Shown here: positions 33,115-43,494 of the stretch, in pieces
Numbering within the stretch: position 1 is the stretch's first letter
Layout: the number at the start of each line of letters is the position of its first letter
Source of the DNA: Bryobacteraceae bacterium CoA2 C42
Lineage (GTDB): Bacteria; Acidobacteriota; Terriglobia; Bryobacterales; Bryobacteraceae
Length of the DNA stretch: 52,585 bases
Direction: 5' to 3'
Assembly (NCBI GenBank): GCA_019931245.1
Contig: JAINDL010000023.1
Location: 1 to 52,585 of the forward strand
Translations under genes and position numbers: made by a program
Notes under the pieces: model-generated
The model's database searches: none
Told to the model about the DNA's origin: nothing
Seen by the model: only the letters and a program-made list of their open reading frames with translations

Positions 33115-33129
33115 CGGGAAGGATTCCCG
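33115..33129 (+). promoter_or_regulatory. CsrA-binding-type hairpin 1 in flagellin 4 leader
   Basis: CGGGAA (33115-33120) and TTCCCG (33124-33129) enclose GGA. The hairpin and its 23-nt distance to the next GGA match the flagellin 3 leader. Confidence 0.65.
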
Positions 33130-33136
33130 GTAACTG

Positions 33137-33153
33137 GTTTCAAGGAGAGAAAC
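33137..33153 (+). promoter_or_regulatory. CsrA-binding-type hairpin 2 with Shine-Dalgarno in loop (flagellin 4)
   Basis: GTTTC (33137-33141) pairs with GAAAC (33149-33153) around AAGGAGA and ends at the ATG at 33154. It is the same as the element before flagellin 3. Confidence 0.75.
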
Positions 33154-35541
33154 ATGTCATTTCGAGTGAACACAAACGTAGCGTCTCTGCAGTCGCGGGA
33201 GTACCTGCGCCAGACTTCCGAGTCGCAATCAAAAACGATCAGCCGCGTAACCTCCGGTGTACGCCTGGTGACCAGCGGCGACGACGCGGCCGGATTGTCG
33301 ATCGCCAATTCTTACCGTAGCGATCAGACCGTCCTTGCCCAGGGCATCCGCAACGCCAACGATGGATTGAGCACCCTCCAGACGCTGGACGGGGGCCTCA
33401 ACAACATCGGGAAACTGCTTGACCGAGCTCGTACGCTGGCGACGCAGTCGGCTTCGGGCACGTTTTCGGGAGACCGCGGCGTGCTGAATTCCGAGTTTGC
33501 CTCGGTGATCGGTGAAATTGACCGGCAGGCGCAGTCGGTGGGCCTATCCGCGGGCGGCAGCTTTGCCAAGTCGTTATCGGTGTTTATTGGCGGCGGCCGG
33601 TCTGCCAACGGCATCTCGTCGACGGCCAACGGATCGGTTTCGGTGGATCTATCGACCTCTTCGGTCGATGCCAAGAGCCTCGGGCTTCGCGGCGTACAGG
33701 CGCAAGGGGTTGGCTCGATCGATATCGGATCCGGTTCGGTGTCCACGAGCGTCCAGGCGATCCTGAACGATGCGACGAACAAGAGCTCGCAGGCGGTCAG
33801 CGGCTTCACGGATTTCTACTTCCGCGGCGCCGGTTTCGGCGACAGCAACCAAATCAGGGTCTCCGTCAACACCAACGGTGTCACCGATCTTGACAGCGCG
33901 GTATCGGCTCTTAACGCGGCGCTCGATACGGCGGGAACCGCGTCGACGCAGGCGGCCACGGCTTTCCGGAACGCGGGCATTCGCGCCGCCGCGGTGACGG
34001 ATTCGACCGGGAAGCGCTCGCTGAGCTTCACTTCGGCCTCCTCGTCTTTTCAGGTCGCTGCGGGCGACCGCACGTCGAACGCCCTGCTCGGAAACGTGAC
34101 TTCGACGAGTAACCCCACGGGGTTGACGCTGAGCAACACGGTGACGGGTGGGGCCAGCGTGGCCGCGGCGGGCACGACGCAGGCTTCGAGCAACGGCACG
34201 ATTACGGTTCGGGTTCAGGGCGCAAGCCTGGCCTCCCCGGTCGATCTCGCGCTTTCCGTGACCGGCGGCACCACGACGGTATCCCAGGTCCTGAGCTCCT
34301 TAACCTCGGCCGTAGCCGGCAACTCGGCCCTGCAGGCGGCGGGCATTTCGTTGGGAACCGCAACGGCCGGCTCGGCGCTCGTCTTCAACAACTCCCGCGG
34401 GGAGCGGTTCGAGGTCCAGGCATCGGGTGACCTGAACAACATTCTCGGACTTGGTTCGTACCGGGGTTCGACGGGCGCCGGCGGCAGCTTTGACTACACC
34501 TCGCTTACCGGGTCGGGAAACGTGTCGGCCGGCACAAACAATCTTGAGATCTCGGTGGGAGGCGGAGCGGCCGTCGCCCTGAGCGTTACGTCTACCGCAG
34601 TAGGCCAGACCACCGCCGATGCGTTGAATTCCGCCTTTGCGAGCAACTCTACCCTGGCGGCAGCCGGATTGAATGCCACGGCTTCCGGAAACGTCATCAC
34701 CATCGCCAGCAGCACGGGCACGAGCTTCCGGCTGAACTCGGTGGGCGCCAGTGACTTTTTGGGGCTGAATGCCGCGACGGCCACCGGTGTCGCCGATACC
34801 GGCAACGCTCAGGCCGGCAACACGACCGTCAACTCGTTCGTCTCGGCAGGATCGCAGCAGACCAGCACGCTGACCTTCAATGCGATTCGCAACGCTGACG
34901 ACGACCAGACCATCACCATCTCGGCCAACGATGCCGCTGGTAATGCGCAGTCGCTATCGGTGAATCTGGCAAATGATGCCACGACGAGAAATGCCCGCAC
35001 GGTGGATGAAGCCATCGGCGCCATCAACACCCAACTGCAGCAATCGAACAACTCGACACTGCGGCAGATCGTGGCCGTAAAGGCCAAGGATAACGCGAGC
35101 GGCGCTGAGGGAATTCGCTTCACGAGCACGCTCTCTTCGTTCCGGATTGGGGTCAGTACCAACAAAAGCAATACGGGTATCAGCGGCGGGGTCCAGGGCA
35201 CCGTGGTCACGGCTTCCACGGTCGGCACCGGTTCGACGGCGTCGATTGATAGCGAAGGGGGCGCCTCGCGGGCGGTGTCGGCACTCAGTGAGGCGGTGAC
35301 GCGGCTCGGTACGGCGCAAGCCAATATCGGCCGTGGTCAGAACCAGTTCACCTTCGCTGTGAACCTAGCGCAATCCCAGTTAACCAACCTGGCGGCTTCC
35401 GAGTCCCGGATCCGCGACGCGGACCTGGCGGAAGAAGCTGCCAATCTGACGAAAGCCCAGATTCTGCTGCAGGCCGGTATTTCGGCGCTGTCGCAGGCCA
35501 ACTCGGCGCCGCAGCAGGTGCTGTCCCTCCTGCGGGGTTGA
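33154..35541 (+). CDS. Giant flagellin 4
   Basis: The 795-residue flagellin has conserved ends (MSFRVNTNVASLQSREYLRQ; ESRIRDADLAEEAANLTKAQ) and a long repeated-module insert rich in Ser, Thr and Asn. Modules show the same landmarks as the other copies: DFYFRGAGFGDSNQIRVSVN, SRGERFEVQASGDL and EGIRFTSTL. Its insert differs from flagellin 3 at many positions while the leader and terminal domains are nearly the same. This pattern fits duplication with faster change of the surface-exposed part. It has a sigma-28 promoter, two CsrA-type hairpins and a strong terminator, making a self-contained unit. Confidence 0.93.
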   Translation: MSFRVNTNVASLQSREYLRQTSESQSKTISRVTSGVRLVTSGDDAAGLSIANSYRSDQTVLAQGIRNANDGLSTLQTLDGGLNNIGKLLDRARTLATQSASGTFSGDRGVLNSEFASVIGEIDRQAQSVGLSAGGSFAKSLSVFIGGGRSANGISSTANGSVSVDLSTSSVDAKSLGLRGVQAQGVGSIDIGSGSVSTSVQAILNDATNKSSQAVSGFTDFYFRGAGFGDSNQIRVSVNTNGVTDLDSAVSALNAALDTAGTASTQAATAFRNAGIRAAAVTDSTGKRSLSFTSASSSFQVAAGDRTSNALLGNVTSTSNPTGLTLSNTVTGGASVAAAGTTQASSNGTITVRVQGASLASPVDLALSVTGGTTTVSQVLSSLTSAVAGNSALQAAGISLGTATAGSALVFNNSRGERFEVQASGDLNNILGLGSYRGSTGAGGSFDYTSLTGSGNVSAGTNNLEISVGGGAAVALSVTSTAVGQTTADALNSAFASNSTLAAAGLNATASGNVITIASSTGTSFRLNSVGASDFLGLNAATATGVADTGNAQAGNTTVNSFVSAGSQQTSTLTFNAIRNADDDQTITISANDAAGNAQSLSVNLANDATTRNARTVDEAIGAINTQLQQSNNSTLRQIVAVKAKDNASGAEGIRFTSTLSSFRIGVSTNKSNTGISGGVQGTVVTASTVGTGSTASIDSEGGASRAVSALSEAVTRLGTAQANIGRGQNQFTFAVNLAQSQLTNLAASESRIRDADLAEEAANLTKAQILLQAGISALSQANSAPQQVLSLLRG

Positions 35542-35570
35542 TTAACCCACAACAAGCTCCTCCGTCCCTT

Positions 35571-35605
35571 GGCCCGGATTGTGCGAACAATCCGGGCCCT
35601 TTTTT
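35571..35605 (+). terminator. Intrinsic terminator of flagellin 4
   Basis: GGCCCGGATTGT (35571-35582) and ACAATCCGGGCC (35587-35598) form a perfect 12-bp stem with a GCGA tetraloop, followed by C and six T. The stem base GCCCGGA/TCCGGGC is the same as that of the array units at 32641-32920, suggesting a common origin. The gap 35606-35993 contains no gene or promoter that I can support. Confidence 0.92.
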
Positions 35606-35993
35606 CTCTCCACGGCAAGGCACCCGCCGGCGCCGGCGGTGACCGGGTCGCGCGAGTCCGGTGGGCGGGAAGACCGCATGCGCGGGAGTCCGCAGGGCTG
35701 ACCAGCCGGCGGGCACCGTCCCGGGACCCGGATGGCCTCTGGCCGGGCGGACCGAGACCGGCTTGTGGAGTCGCGGGCCGTTTCCTTCCGGCAGGACGCT
35801 GCTGGCGTCAGATCCGTTGCAAGGGAGCTGCTTTTCTGTACTTACCGCCGCGCCGGAGTTGCCGGGAGACGCTACCGGGGCGGAGATCGCGGGCGCACCG
35901 GGATCACCTGACCATCCCGCCGGAACAATCCGGGAGCACTTCTTCGCCTGCCCCGGTGGCGGATGACTCCGGCCCCGTCGATAGTGGGAGGAG

Positions 35994-37868
35994 ATGCAGG
36001 GGGCGGCACGGAAAATCGAGAGGGCGCAGCGGCTCCACCAGGCAGGCCGCTGGCGGGAAGCCGAGGGACTGTATCTGGAGGCGCTCGAACAGTCGCCGGG
36101 CGAGGCGGAGGGGCTCCACCTGCTCGGGCTGCTCCACGCCGAGACGGGCCGTCCGGATACGGCTGTGCAGTTGCTGCGGGCGGCCATCGGCCTGGAAGGC
36201 CCCGCGCCCCACCTGTGCCGGAATCTGGGGATTTTGCTCGAACGGCAGAATCAGCCGGAGGCCGCGGTGGCCTGCTACCGGCAGGCGCTCGCCGGGCAGC
36301 CGCAGGAGTCGGGCCTGTGGGTCCGGGTGGCCGAGTTGCTTGGGGGCCTCGGACGTTTCGGAGAGGCGGCCGAGGCCTGGCACAGCGCTGCGCAGAGCAG
36401 ACCGGACGCGGACCGGGAGCGAGTCGCCTGGCTGGTGGCCCGAGCGCAAAATCTGGCGCTGGCCGGTGAGCACGAACAGGCGCGGATGGAGTTGGCGTCC
36501 ATTCTGCAGAAGCACCCGCAGGAGACCGCGGCCCGCTATACGCTGGGGGTCGTCTTCATGCATCTGGACCGGATCGGGCCAGCGGTCGAGGCGTTCGCGC
36601 AGGTAGTGGCCGACGACCCGACGCACGCTGACGCCCAGAACAATCTGGGGGTTCTGCGCCAGAGTCTGGGCGAAACCGCCCGCGCCCGGCAGCACTATGC
36701 GGCGTGCCTGGCCGTCCGCCCGGAGAGCATGGGCGCCCGCTACAACCTGGGAACGCTGCTCCAGGAGATGGGGGAGATTGCCGCGGCGATGGCGGAGTTG
36801 CGGGAGGTTCTCGCCAAGGATCCGGAGCACGCCGGCGCTTGGACCAACCTCGGCAGCTGCCTGCTGGGCCAGGGCGATCTCGAGGGAGCGGTCCGCTGTG
36901 CCGAGCGGGCGCTCACGCTCGACCCGACGGAGCCTTCGGCCGTCTGGAACGCCGGGCTGGCCCATCTGACCGCCGGGCGGCTGACCGAAGGCTGGCGTGG
37001 CTACGAGGCCCGTTTCGAGATCCCCGGCGCTTTTCCGCGGCGGCCCTTTGCGATGCCGCTCTGGACGGGGGAGCCGGTCGTGGGACGGACGATTCTGGTT
37101 TACGCCGAGCAGGGCCTGGGCGACACCCTGCAGTTTTGCCGCTACCTGCCGGTATTGTCGGCGCGAGGCGCGCGGGTGATCTTTGAATGTCCGCCGAAGC
37201 TGCGACCGCTGCTCGAGACGCTCGACCCGCGGCCGGAGTTCGTCCTGGCGCCGGCGGACCCGGCGCCCGCGGCCGATTATCATGTTCCCCTGCTCAGCGT
37301 GCCAGGTCTCGTGGGCACCACGATAGGGACGATCCCGTGCGCGCCCCGCTACCTGGCCGCGCCGGAGACGGCGCGGGAGCGCTGGCGGACGCGCCTCGCC
37401 CCGCTGCGGCCGCGACGCCTTGTTGGCTTCGTTTCGCAAGGCAACCCAAAATACAAGAACGACCGCAACCGGAGCACCGGCTTCGGCGCCTGGGAACCCG
37501 TGGGATCGCTCCCCGGCGTGGCGCTGGTGCACCTGCAGTACGGGGTCGCCGCGCCGCCCGCGCTGGTGGCGCTCGACCTGGGGCCGGAGGTGGGCGACTT
37601 TGCCGACACGGCCGGGCTGGTCGAGGAGCTCGACCTGGTGATTACCGTTGATACTTCGATGGTGCACCTGGCCGGTGCGCTCGGCAAGCCGGCCTGGCTG
37701 TTGCTGCCCTACGCCGCCGACTGGCGCTGGCTGCAGAACCGGAGCGACTCGCCGTGGTACCCGTCGCTGCGGATCTTCCGCCAGCCGCGACCGGGCGACT
37801 GGACGGCGGTGATGGGCGAGGTGGCAACGGCGCTGGTCGAAGTTGCGCGGGACGGGCGATTTGTGTAA
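35994..37868 (+). CDS. TPR-repeat protein with GT9/OGT-like glycosyltransferase domain
   Basis: The product has 624 residues. About eight tetratricopeptide repeats fill residues 1-330 (for example GRWREAEGLYLEALEQSPGE and AGAWTNLGSCLLGQGDLEGA). The C-terminal domain from about 345 carries ILVYAEQGLGDTLQFCRYLP and, near the end, ITVDTSMVHLAGALGKPAW, typical of glycosyltransferase family 9/heptosyltransferase-like folds attached to TPRs. Such proteins are often soluble and modify proteins or glycans. Its place directly after the flagellin genes makes flagellin glycosylation an attractive role, but this is inference. The start at ATG 35994 has a GGGAGGAG ribosome site. It is 15 nt upstream of the aminotransferase gene. 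Confidence 0.82.
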   Translation: MQGAARKIERAQRLHQAGRWREAEGLYLEALEQSPGEAEGLHLLGLLHAETGRPDTAVQLLRAAIGLEGPAPHLCRNLGILLERQNQPEAAVACYRQALAGQPQESGLWVRVAELLGGLGRFGEAAEAWHSAAQSRPDADRERVAWLVARAQNLALAGEHEQARMELASILQKHPQETAARYTLGVVFMHLDRIGPAVEAFAQVVADDPTHADAQNNLGVLRQSLGETARARQHYAACLAVRPESMGARYNLGTLLQEMGEIAAAMAELREVLAKDPEHAGAWTNLGSCLLGQGDLEGAVRCAERALTLDPTEPSAVWNAGLAHLTAGRLTEGWRGYEARFEIPGAFPRRPFAMPLWTGEPVVGRTILVYAEQGLGDTLQFCRYLPVLSARGARVIFECPPKLRPLLETLDPRPEFVLAPADPAPAADYHVPLLSVPGLVGTTIGTIPCAPRYLAAPETARERWRTRLAPLRPRRLVGFVSQGNPKYKNDRNRSTGFGAWEPVGSLPGVALVHLQYGVAAPPALVALDLGPEVGDFADTAGLVEELDLVITVDTSMVHLAGALGKPAWLLLPYAADWRWLQNRSDSPWYPSLRIFRQPRPGDWTAVMGEVATALVEVARDGRFV

Positions 37869-37883
37869 TCGGTAGAGATATCC

Positions 37884-39005
37884 ATGCAGCCGGTACTCCT
37901 GAACGACTTCAAGCGCCAATGGTCCGAGATCGGGGCGGAGGTGCGTGGCGCGGTCGACGCGGTGGGGGCCAGCGGCTGGTATGTGCTTGGTACCCAGGTG
38001 GAGGGATTTGAGCGGGATCTGGCGCAGTTCTGGGGTCTGAAGCACGCGATCGGGGTGGCGAGCGGACTGGACGCCCTCGAGATTGGCCTCCGCGCCCTCG
38101 GCCTTCGCTGCGGCGACCGAGTGCTCACAACGCCGCTTTCGGCCTTCGCCACCACCATGGCGATAGTACGGCTGGGGGGTGTGCCGGTGTTCTGCGACAC
38201 TGATGCAAACGGGCTGCTCGATCTCACCGCGGCCGAAGCCGTGCTGGAGGCCGAACCGGGCATCCGCTTCCTGCTGCCGGTGCACCTGTTCGGGCAGTGC
38301 CTGGACCTCGACCGGCTGGCGGCCCTGCGGAACCGGTTCGGGGTAACGATTCTTGAAGACTGCGCACAGTCGATCGGGGCGGCGTGGGACGGCAGGGCAA
38401 CGGGAACGGTGGGGCGACTGGCGGCGACGAGCTTCTATCCGACCAAGAACCTGGGGGCGCTGGGCGATGGCGGGGCGGTGCTGACCGGGGATGCGGAACT
38501 GGCGACCCAGGTCCGGCGGCTGCGCGACTACGGCCAGAGCGCCAAGTACCGGCACGACGAGATCGGCTGGAACAGCCGGCTCGATGAGTTACAGGCGGCG
38601 ATTCTGGCCGCGGCCCTGCTGCCGCGGCTGCGGGAGTGGACGCTGCGCCGGCAGCAGGTCGCCGCAGCGTATACGGCCGGCATCCGGCATCCCGGGGTGC
38701 ATCTGCTCCGGCCCGCGGCACCCGGCACCTCGTGTGAGCATCTGTTTCCGGTGAGGGTGGCGGCGGCGCAGCGGGAGCATTTTGAAGCGCATTTGAAATC
38801 GCGCGGCATTGCGACGGGCCGGCACTATCCGATCCTCATCCCCGACCAGCAGGCGATGGCCGGGGTGGCTTACGCGCGGCACGGGGATCTCGGGGTCGCG
38901 CGGGCGCTGGCTGGGGGCGAGGTCAGCCTACCGATTCACCCGCAGCTGACGGCCGAAGAGGTGGAGCGGGTGGTTACGGCCGTCAACGAGTGGACCGTCC
39001 GCTAA
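37884..39005 (+). CDS. DegT/DnrJ/EryC1/StrS-family sugar aminotransferase
   Basis: The 373-residue PLP-dependent enzyme transfers an amino group to a nucleotide keto-sugar. The catalytic Lys188 is in SFYPTKNLGALGDGG. GLDALEIGLRALG, PVHLFGQ and ILEDCAQSIGAAWDGR are also family signatures, as is GWNSRLDELQAAIL. The usual product would be an amino-deoxy sugar for surface glycans, as in the pseudaminic or bacillosamine-type pathways. Next to a TPR-glycosyltransferase and four flagellins it may supply an amino sugar for flagellin. The other sugar-pathway genes are not in the window. Confidence 0.9.
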   Translation: MQPVLLNDFKRQWSEIGAEVRGAVDAVGASGWYVLGTQVEGFERDLAQFWGLKHAIGVASGLDALEIGLRALGLRCGDRVLTTPLSAFATTMAIVRLGGVPVFCDTDANGLLDLTAAEAVLEAEPGIRFLLPVHLFGQCLDLDRLAALRNRFGVTILEDCAQSIGAAWDGRATGTVGRLAATSFYPTKNLGALGDGGAVLTGDAELATQVRRLRDYGQSAKYRHDEIGWNSRLDELQAAILAAALLPRLREWTLRRQQVAAAYTAGIRHPGVHLLRPAAPGTSCEHLFPVRVAAAQREHFEAHLKSRGIATGRHYPILIPDQQAMAGVAYARHGDLGVARALAGGEVSLPIHPQLTAEEVERVVTAVNEWTVR

Positions 39006-39051
39006 GATTTGCCCTGCACGAGGCGCGCCCGACCCGCGTCTTTTCTTTACG

Positions 39052-39699
39052 GTGACCTGCCTTCGCACTCTCTTTGGCCTTATGCTCGCCGCGGCAACGC
39101 TCGCGGGGGCGGATGCCGTGGACCTGGCCCGTCTGCTCCGGGGTGTCGAGGACCGTTACAACTCGGTCCGGACGCTGGAGTTGGCCTTTGAACAGACCTA
39201 CATCGCCCCGAACCGGGCGCGGCGGGTGGAATCGGGCAGCCTGCGCCTGCGCAAGCCGGGGCGAATGCGCTGGGAGTACACGCGGCCGGACGGCAAGCTG
39301 TTTGTTTCCGATGGCAGCGACTACTGGTACTACTCGGTCCTGGCCCGGCGCGCCGAGAAGATGAAGCTGAAGGAGGCCGAGGATATTCAGGCCCCGCTCG
39401 CGTTCCTGATCGGCAGGCTGGACTTCCAGCGGGACTTCGGCAAGTTTCTGATTCAACCGGCCGCCGGCATGGTGACGATTACCGCCGAGCCAAAGAACCC
39501 GCAGAAGTCCCCTTTCGCGCAGGTCGGTTTCACCGTGGGCCCGGACAGCCGGATTGCCACGCTGACGATCCGCAACCAGGACGGAGCGACGACGATTTTT
39601 CAGTTCTCCGGCGAGGTCCGCAACCCCGTTTTGAATGATGCGATCTTTACGTTCGTAGCGCCGCCCGGCGTCGAAGTGGTGGCCGGGGGAGAGCGCTAG
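39052..39699 (+). CDS. LolA-like outer-membrane lipoprotein carrier
   Basis: The 215-residue periplasmic protein has a signal peptide (LFGLMLAAATLAGADA). LEDRYNSVRTL-like text, FEQTYIAPN, SGSLRLRKPGRMRWEYTRPD and GSDYWYYS are typical of the LolA/LolB barrel, which shuttles lipoproteins from LolCDE to the outer membrane. It starts at GTG 39052. The next gene starts directly after its stop, so it heads the pilus-type operon; lolA in that position is unusual. It supports a diderm envelope. Confidence 0.85.
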   Translation: MTCLRTLFGLMLAAATLAGADAVDLARLLRGVEDRYNSVRTLELAFEQTYIAPNRARRVESGSLRLRKPGRMRWEYTRPDGKLFVSDGSDYWYYSVLARRAEKMKLKEAEDIQAPLAFLIGRLDFQRDFGKFLIQPAAGMVTITAEPKNPQKSPFAQVGFTVGPDSRIATLTIRNQDGATTIFQFSGEVRNPVLNDAIFTFVAPPGVEVVAGGER

Positions 39700-40920
39700 A
39701 TGGCCGAGTTTGTTTTGAAGTACGCCGATGCCCGGGGCCAGATCAAACAGGAGATTGCCGAGGCGGGATCGGAACAGGAGTTGCGGGAGCGATTCACACA
39801 GCAGGGTTTTCTCGTCTATTCGGTCAAGGCGCGGGGCAAGTTCGACCAGTTGGCGCCCTCGCTGACCGGCGCCAACCGGAAGAAGAAACTGAATCTTGAA
39901 AAGTTTCTCATCTTCAACCAGCAGTTTGTCACCCTGATCAAGGCCGGTTTGCCGATTCTCAAATCGCTCGACCTGCTGGCGACGCGGCTGACCGATGCGC
40001 GGATGAGTCCACTGATTTCGGCGGTGCGGGACGATGTCCGGGTGGGCACGAGCCTGTCGGACGCCTTCGCCAAACAGGGCGTTTTCCCGCCGATCTACGT
40101 CACCTCGCTGCTGGCCGGCGAGCGGAGCGGAGCGCTCGTCGAGGTGCTCGAACGCTTTGTCAGCTACCAGCGGATGACGTTGGCAGTGCGCAAGAAGCTG
40201 ATCGCCTCGCTCATCTATCCGAGCCTGTTGATTGTGCTGGTGCTGCTACTGGTCGTGTTTCTGATCACCTACGTGGTACCGCAGTTCAGTTCGCTCTACA
40301 GCAGTATGAACGCCAAGCTTCCGCTGCTGACCACGCTGCTGATCTCGTTCGGCGAGACGGCGCAGGAGTATCTGTGGGTCGGCGTGCTCGGGCTGGCCGG
40401 GGCGGTGGCCGGCCTCCGGGCCTGGTCCAAGACCGGCGCGGGCCAGGAGATGATCGACCGGATCAAACTGAAGATGCCGATTGCGGGCGAGATCTGGATC
40501 AAGTATCAGGTAGCGCAGTTCGCCCGGGTGCTTTCGACGCTGCTGCTCGGCGGCATTCCACTGATTCAGGCGCTGGAGACCGCGGCGGCGAGCGTGGGGA
40601 CGCGGGTGCTGTCGAAGGCGCTCGAATCGACGCGGAAGTCGGTGCGCGAGGGGCAGACGCTCTCGTCGTCACTCAACGCCACCGGGGTTTTTCCGCCGCT
40701 GGCGCTCGACATGATCGAGGTGGGCGAGTCGACCGGCGCCCTGCCGGCCATGCTCGGGTCGGTGGCTGAATTTTTTGAAGACGATGTGCAGACGCGGCTC
40801 GGGGCGGCGCTGTCGCTGATTGAGCCCGCCATCATGATTTTCATGGGGATCTTTGTGGCGTTTGTGCTGGTGGCGCTCTACCTGCCCATCTTTTCTTTGG
40901 CGGATACGGTTGGAGGATAA
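39700..40920 (+). CDS. pilC: Type IV pilus/type II secretion inner-membrane protein (PilC/GspF)
   Basis: The 406-residue platform protein has two GspF repeats. A cytosolic N-terminal part is followed by FNQQFVTLIKAGLPILKSLDLLA and the second copy QFARVLSTLLLGGIPLIQALE. The hydrophobic segments are near residues 170-200, 215-240 and 375-400. It is the rotor-like core that PilB/GspE acts on. The ATG follows the lolA stop with no gap, and the stop directly precedes the pilB start. The symbol follows the PilC homology; assignment to T4P or T2SS is open. Confidence 0.92.
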   Translation: MAEFVLKYADARGQIKQEIAEAGSEQELRERFTQQGFLVYSVKARGKFDQLAPSLTGANRKKKLNLEKFLIFNQQFVTLIKAGLPILKSLDLLATRLTDARMSPLISAVRDDVRVGTSLSDAFAKQGVFPPIYVTSLLAGERSGALVEVLERFVSYQRMTLAVRKKLIASLIYPSLLIVLVLLLVVFLITYVVPQFSSLYSSMNAKLPLLTTLLISFGETAQEYLWVGVLGLAGAVAGLRAWSKTGAGQEMIDRIKLKMPIAGEIWIKYQVAQFARVLSTLLLGGIPLIQALETAAASVGTRVLSKALESTRKSVREGQTLSSSLNATGVFPPLALDMIEVGESTGALPAMLGSVAEFFEDDVQTRLGAALSLIEPAIMIFMGIFVAFVLVALYLPIFSLADTVGG

Positions 40921-42551
<1,631 letters not shown>

Positions 42552-42552
<1 letters not shown>

Positions 42553-43493
42553 TGGCGATCACCGACACGATCCAGCGTTGGTTGGCCGATCCGCCGCCGG
42601 AGTTGAGCTTCGAGATTTCGGCGCAGGGGATCGCCTGCGCCGCGCGCAGCGGTGCCCCGCGGTGGGTTCCTTTTGAAGAAGACACCCTGCGGATCTCGCC
42701 GCTCGAAGAGAACATCCTGCGGAATGACTCGTTTTTGAAGGCCATCCGCGAGGCGGCCGGGGCCGGGGGCGGCCGGGAGCGCCGGACGGCGATGGTGATT
42801 CTGCCCGATTTCGCGGCCCGGATGGCGGTGCTCGACTTCAGCCAGTTTCCGGTCGACGCGGACGAGCAGCGGGCGCTGGTGCGGTTTCGTATGAAGAAGA
42901 CGGTGCCGTTTGACGTCGATGCGGCGGCGGTAAGCTGCTTCGTGCAGCCGCGGCCGGACGGGGCCAAGGAGGTAGACGTGCTGGCGACGCTGGTCTCGCT
43001 CGAGATTTTGGCCAAGTACGAGGCCGCCTTCCGGGCGGCGGGTTTGTGGCCGGGGCGGATCACCACCTCGACACTGGCGGCGCTCGAACTGGTGCCGGTG
43101 ACAGGCTGCCAGGTTCTGGTCAAGCTGTCGGGGAAGGTGCTGACGGTGGCGGTGACGGTGGCGGGGCGGGTGCGGCTGCTGCGGTGCGTGGAGTTGGCCT
43201 TGAGCGAGGAGGGCCAGGAGGCGGTGGTGTCCAATCTGGCGTTTTCGTCGCGGATGGCGCGGAGCCTGGAGCGATTTTGCGATGAGGAGGAGTTCGGTCG
43301 GGTCCTCTATCCGACGCTGGCGTATCTCGAGGAGGAGTTGAAGCTTCGGCCGGACTCGGTGCATCTGTGCGGTCTCGAATCGCTGCCGGTGGATGTGGAT
43401 CTGCCGGTGGAGACGCTCACCTCACCCCTGGGCACGCCGAATCCGTGCAACGCCGGATTGCTGGGCTATCTGGCGGCGGGGGGGCGGACTTAA
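42552..43493 (+). CDS. pilM: PilM-like assembly protein
   Basis: This 313-residue protein shows the actin-like ATPase fold pattern of PilM/GspL cytosolic domains. FEISAQGIACAARSG, the later VVILPDFAARMAVLDFSQFP, VRFRMKKTVPFD and the C-terminal VHLCGLESLPVD follow the PilM layout. The nucleotide motifs are less clear than in classical PilM (about 350 residues). Its place between PilB and PilN supports the call. PilM binds the PilN N-terminus and couples the motor to the PilNOP complex. Confidence 0.75.
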
Positions 43494-43494
43494 C

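Noticed and set aside
35904-38555. 883-codon open frame on the minus strand opposite the TPR and aminotransferase genes
   Set aside because: It is a shadow of GC-rich genes: its peptide is low-complexity and resembles no family, while the plus strand shows clear TPR, glycosyltransferase and aminotransferase motifs.
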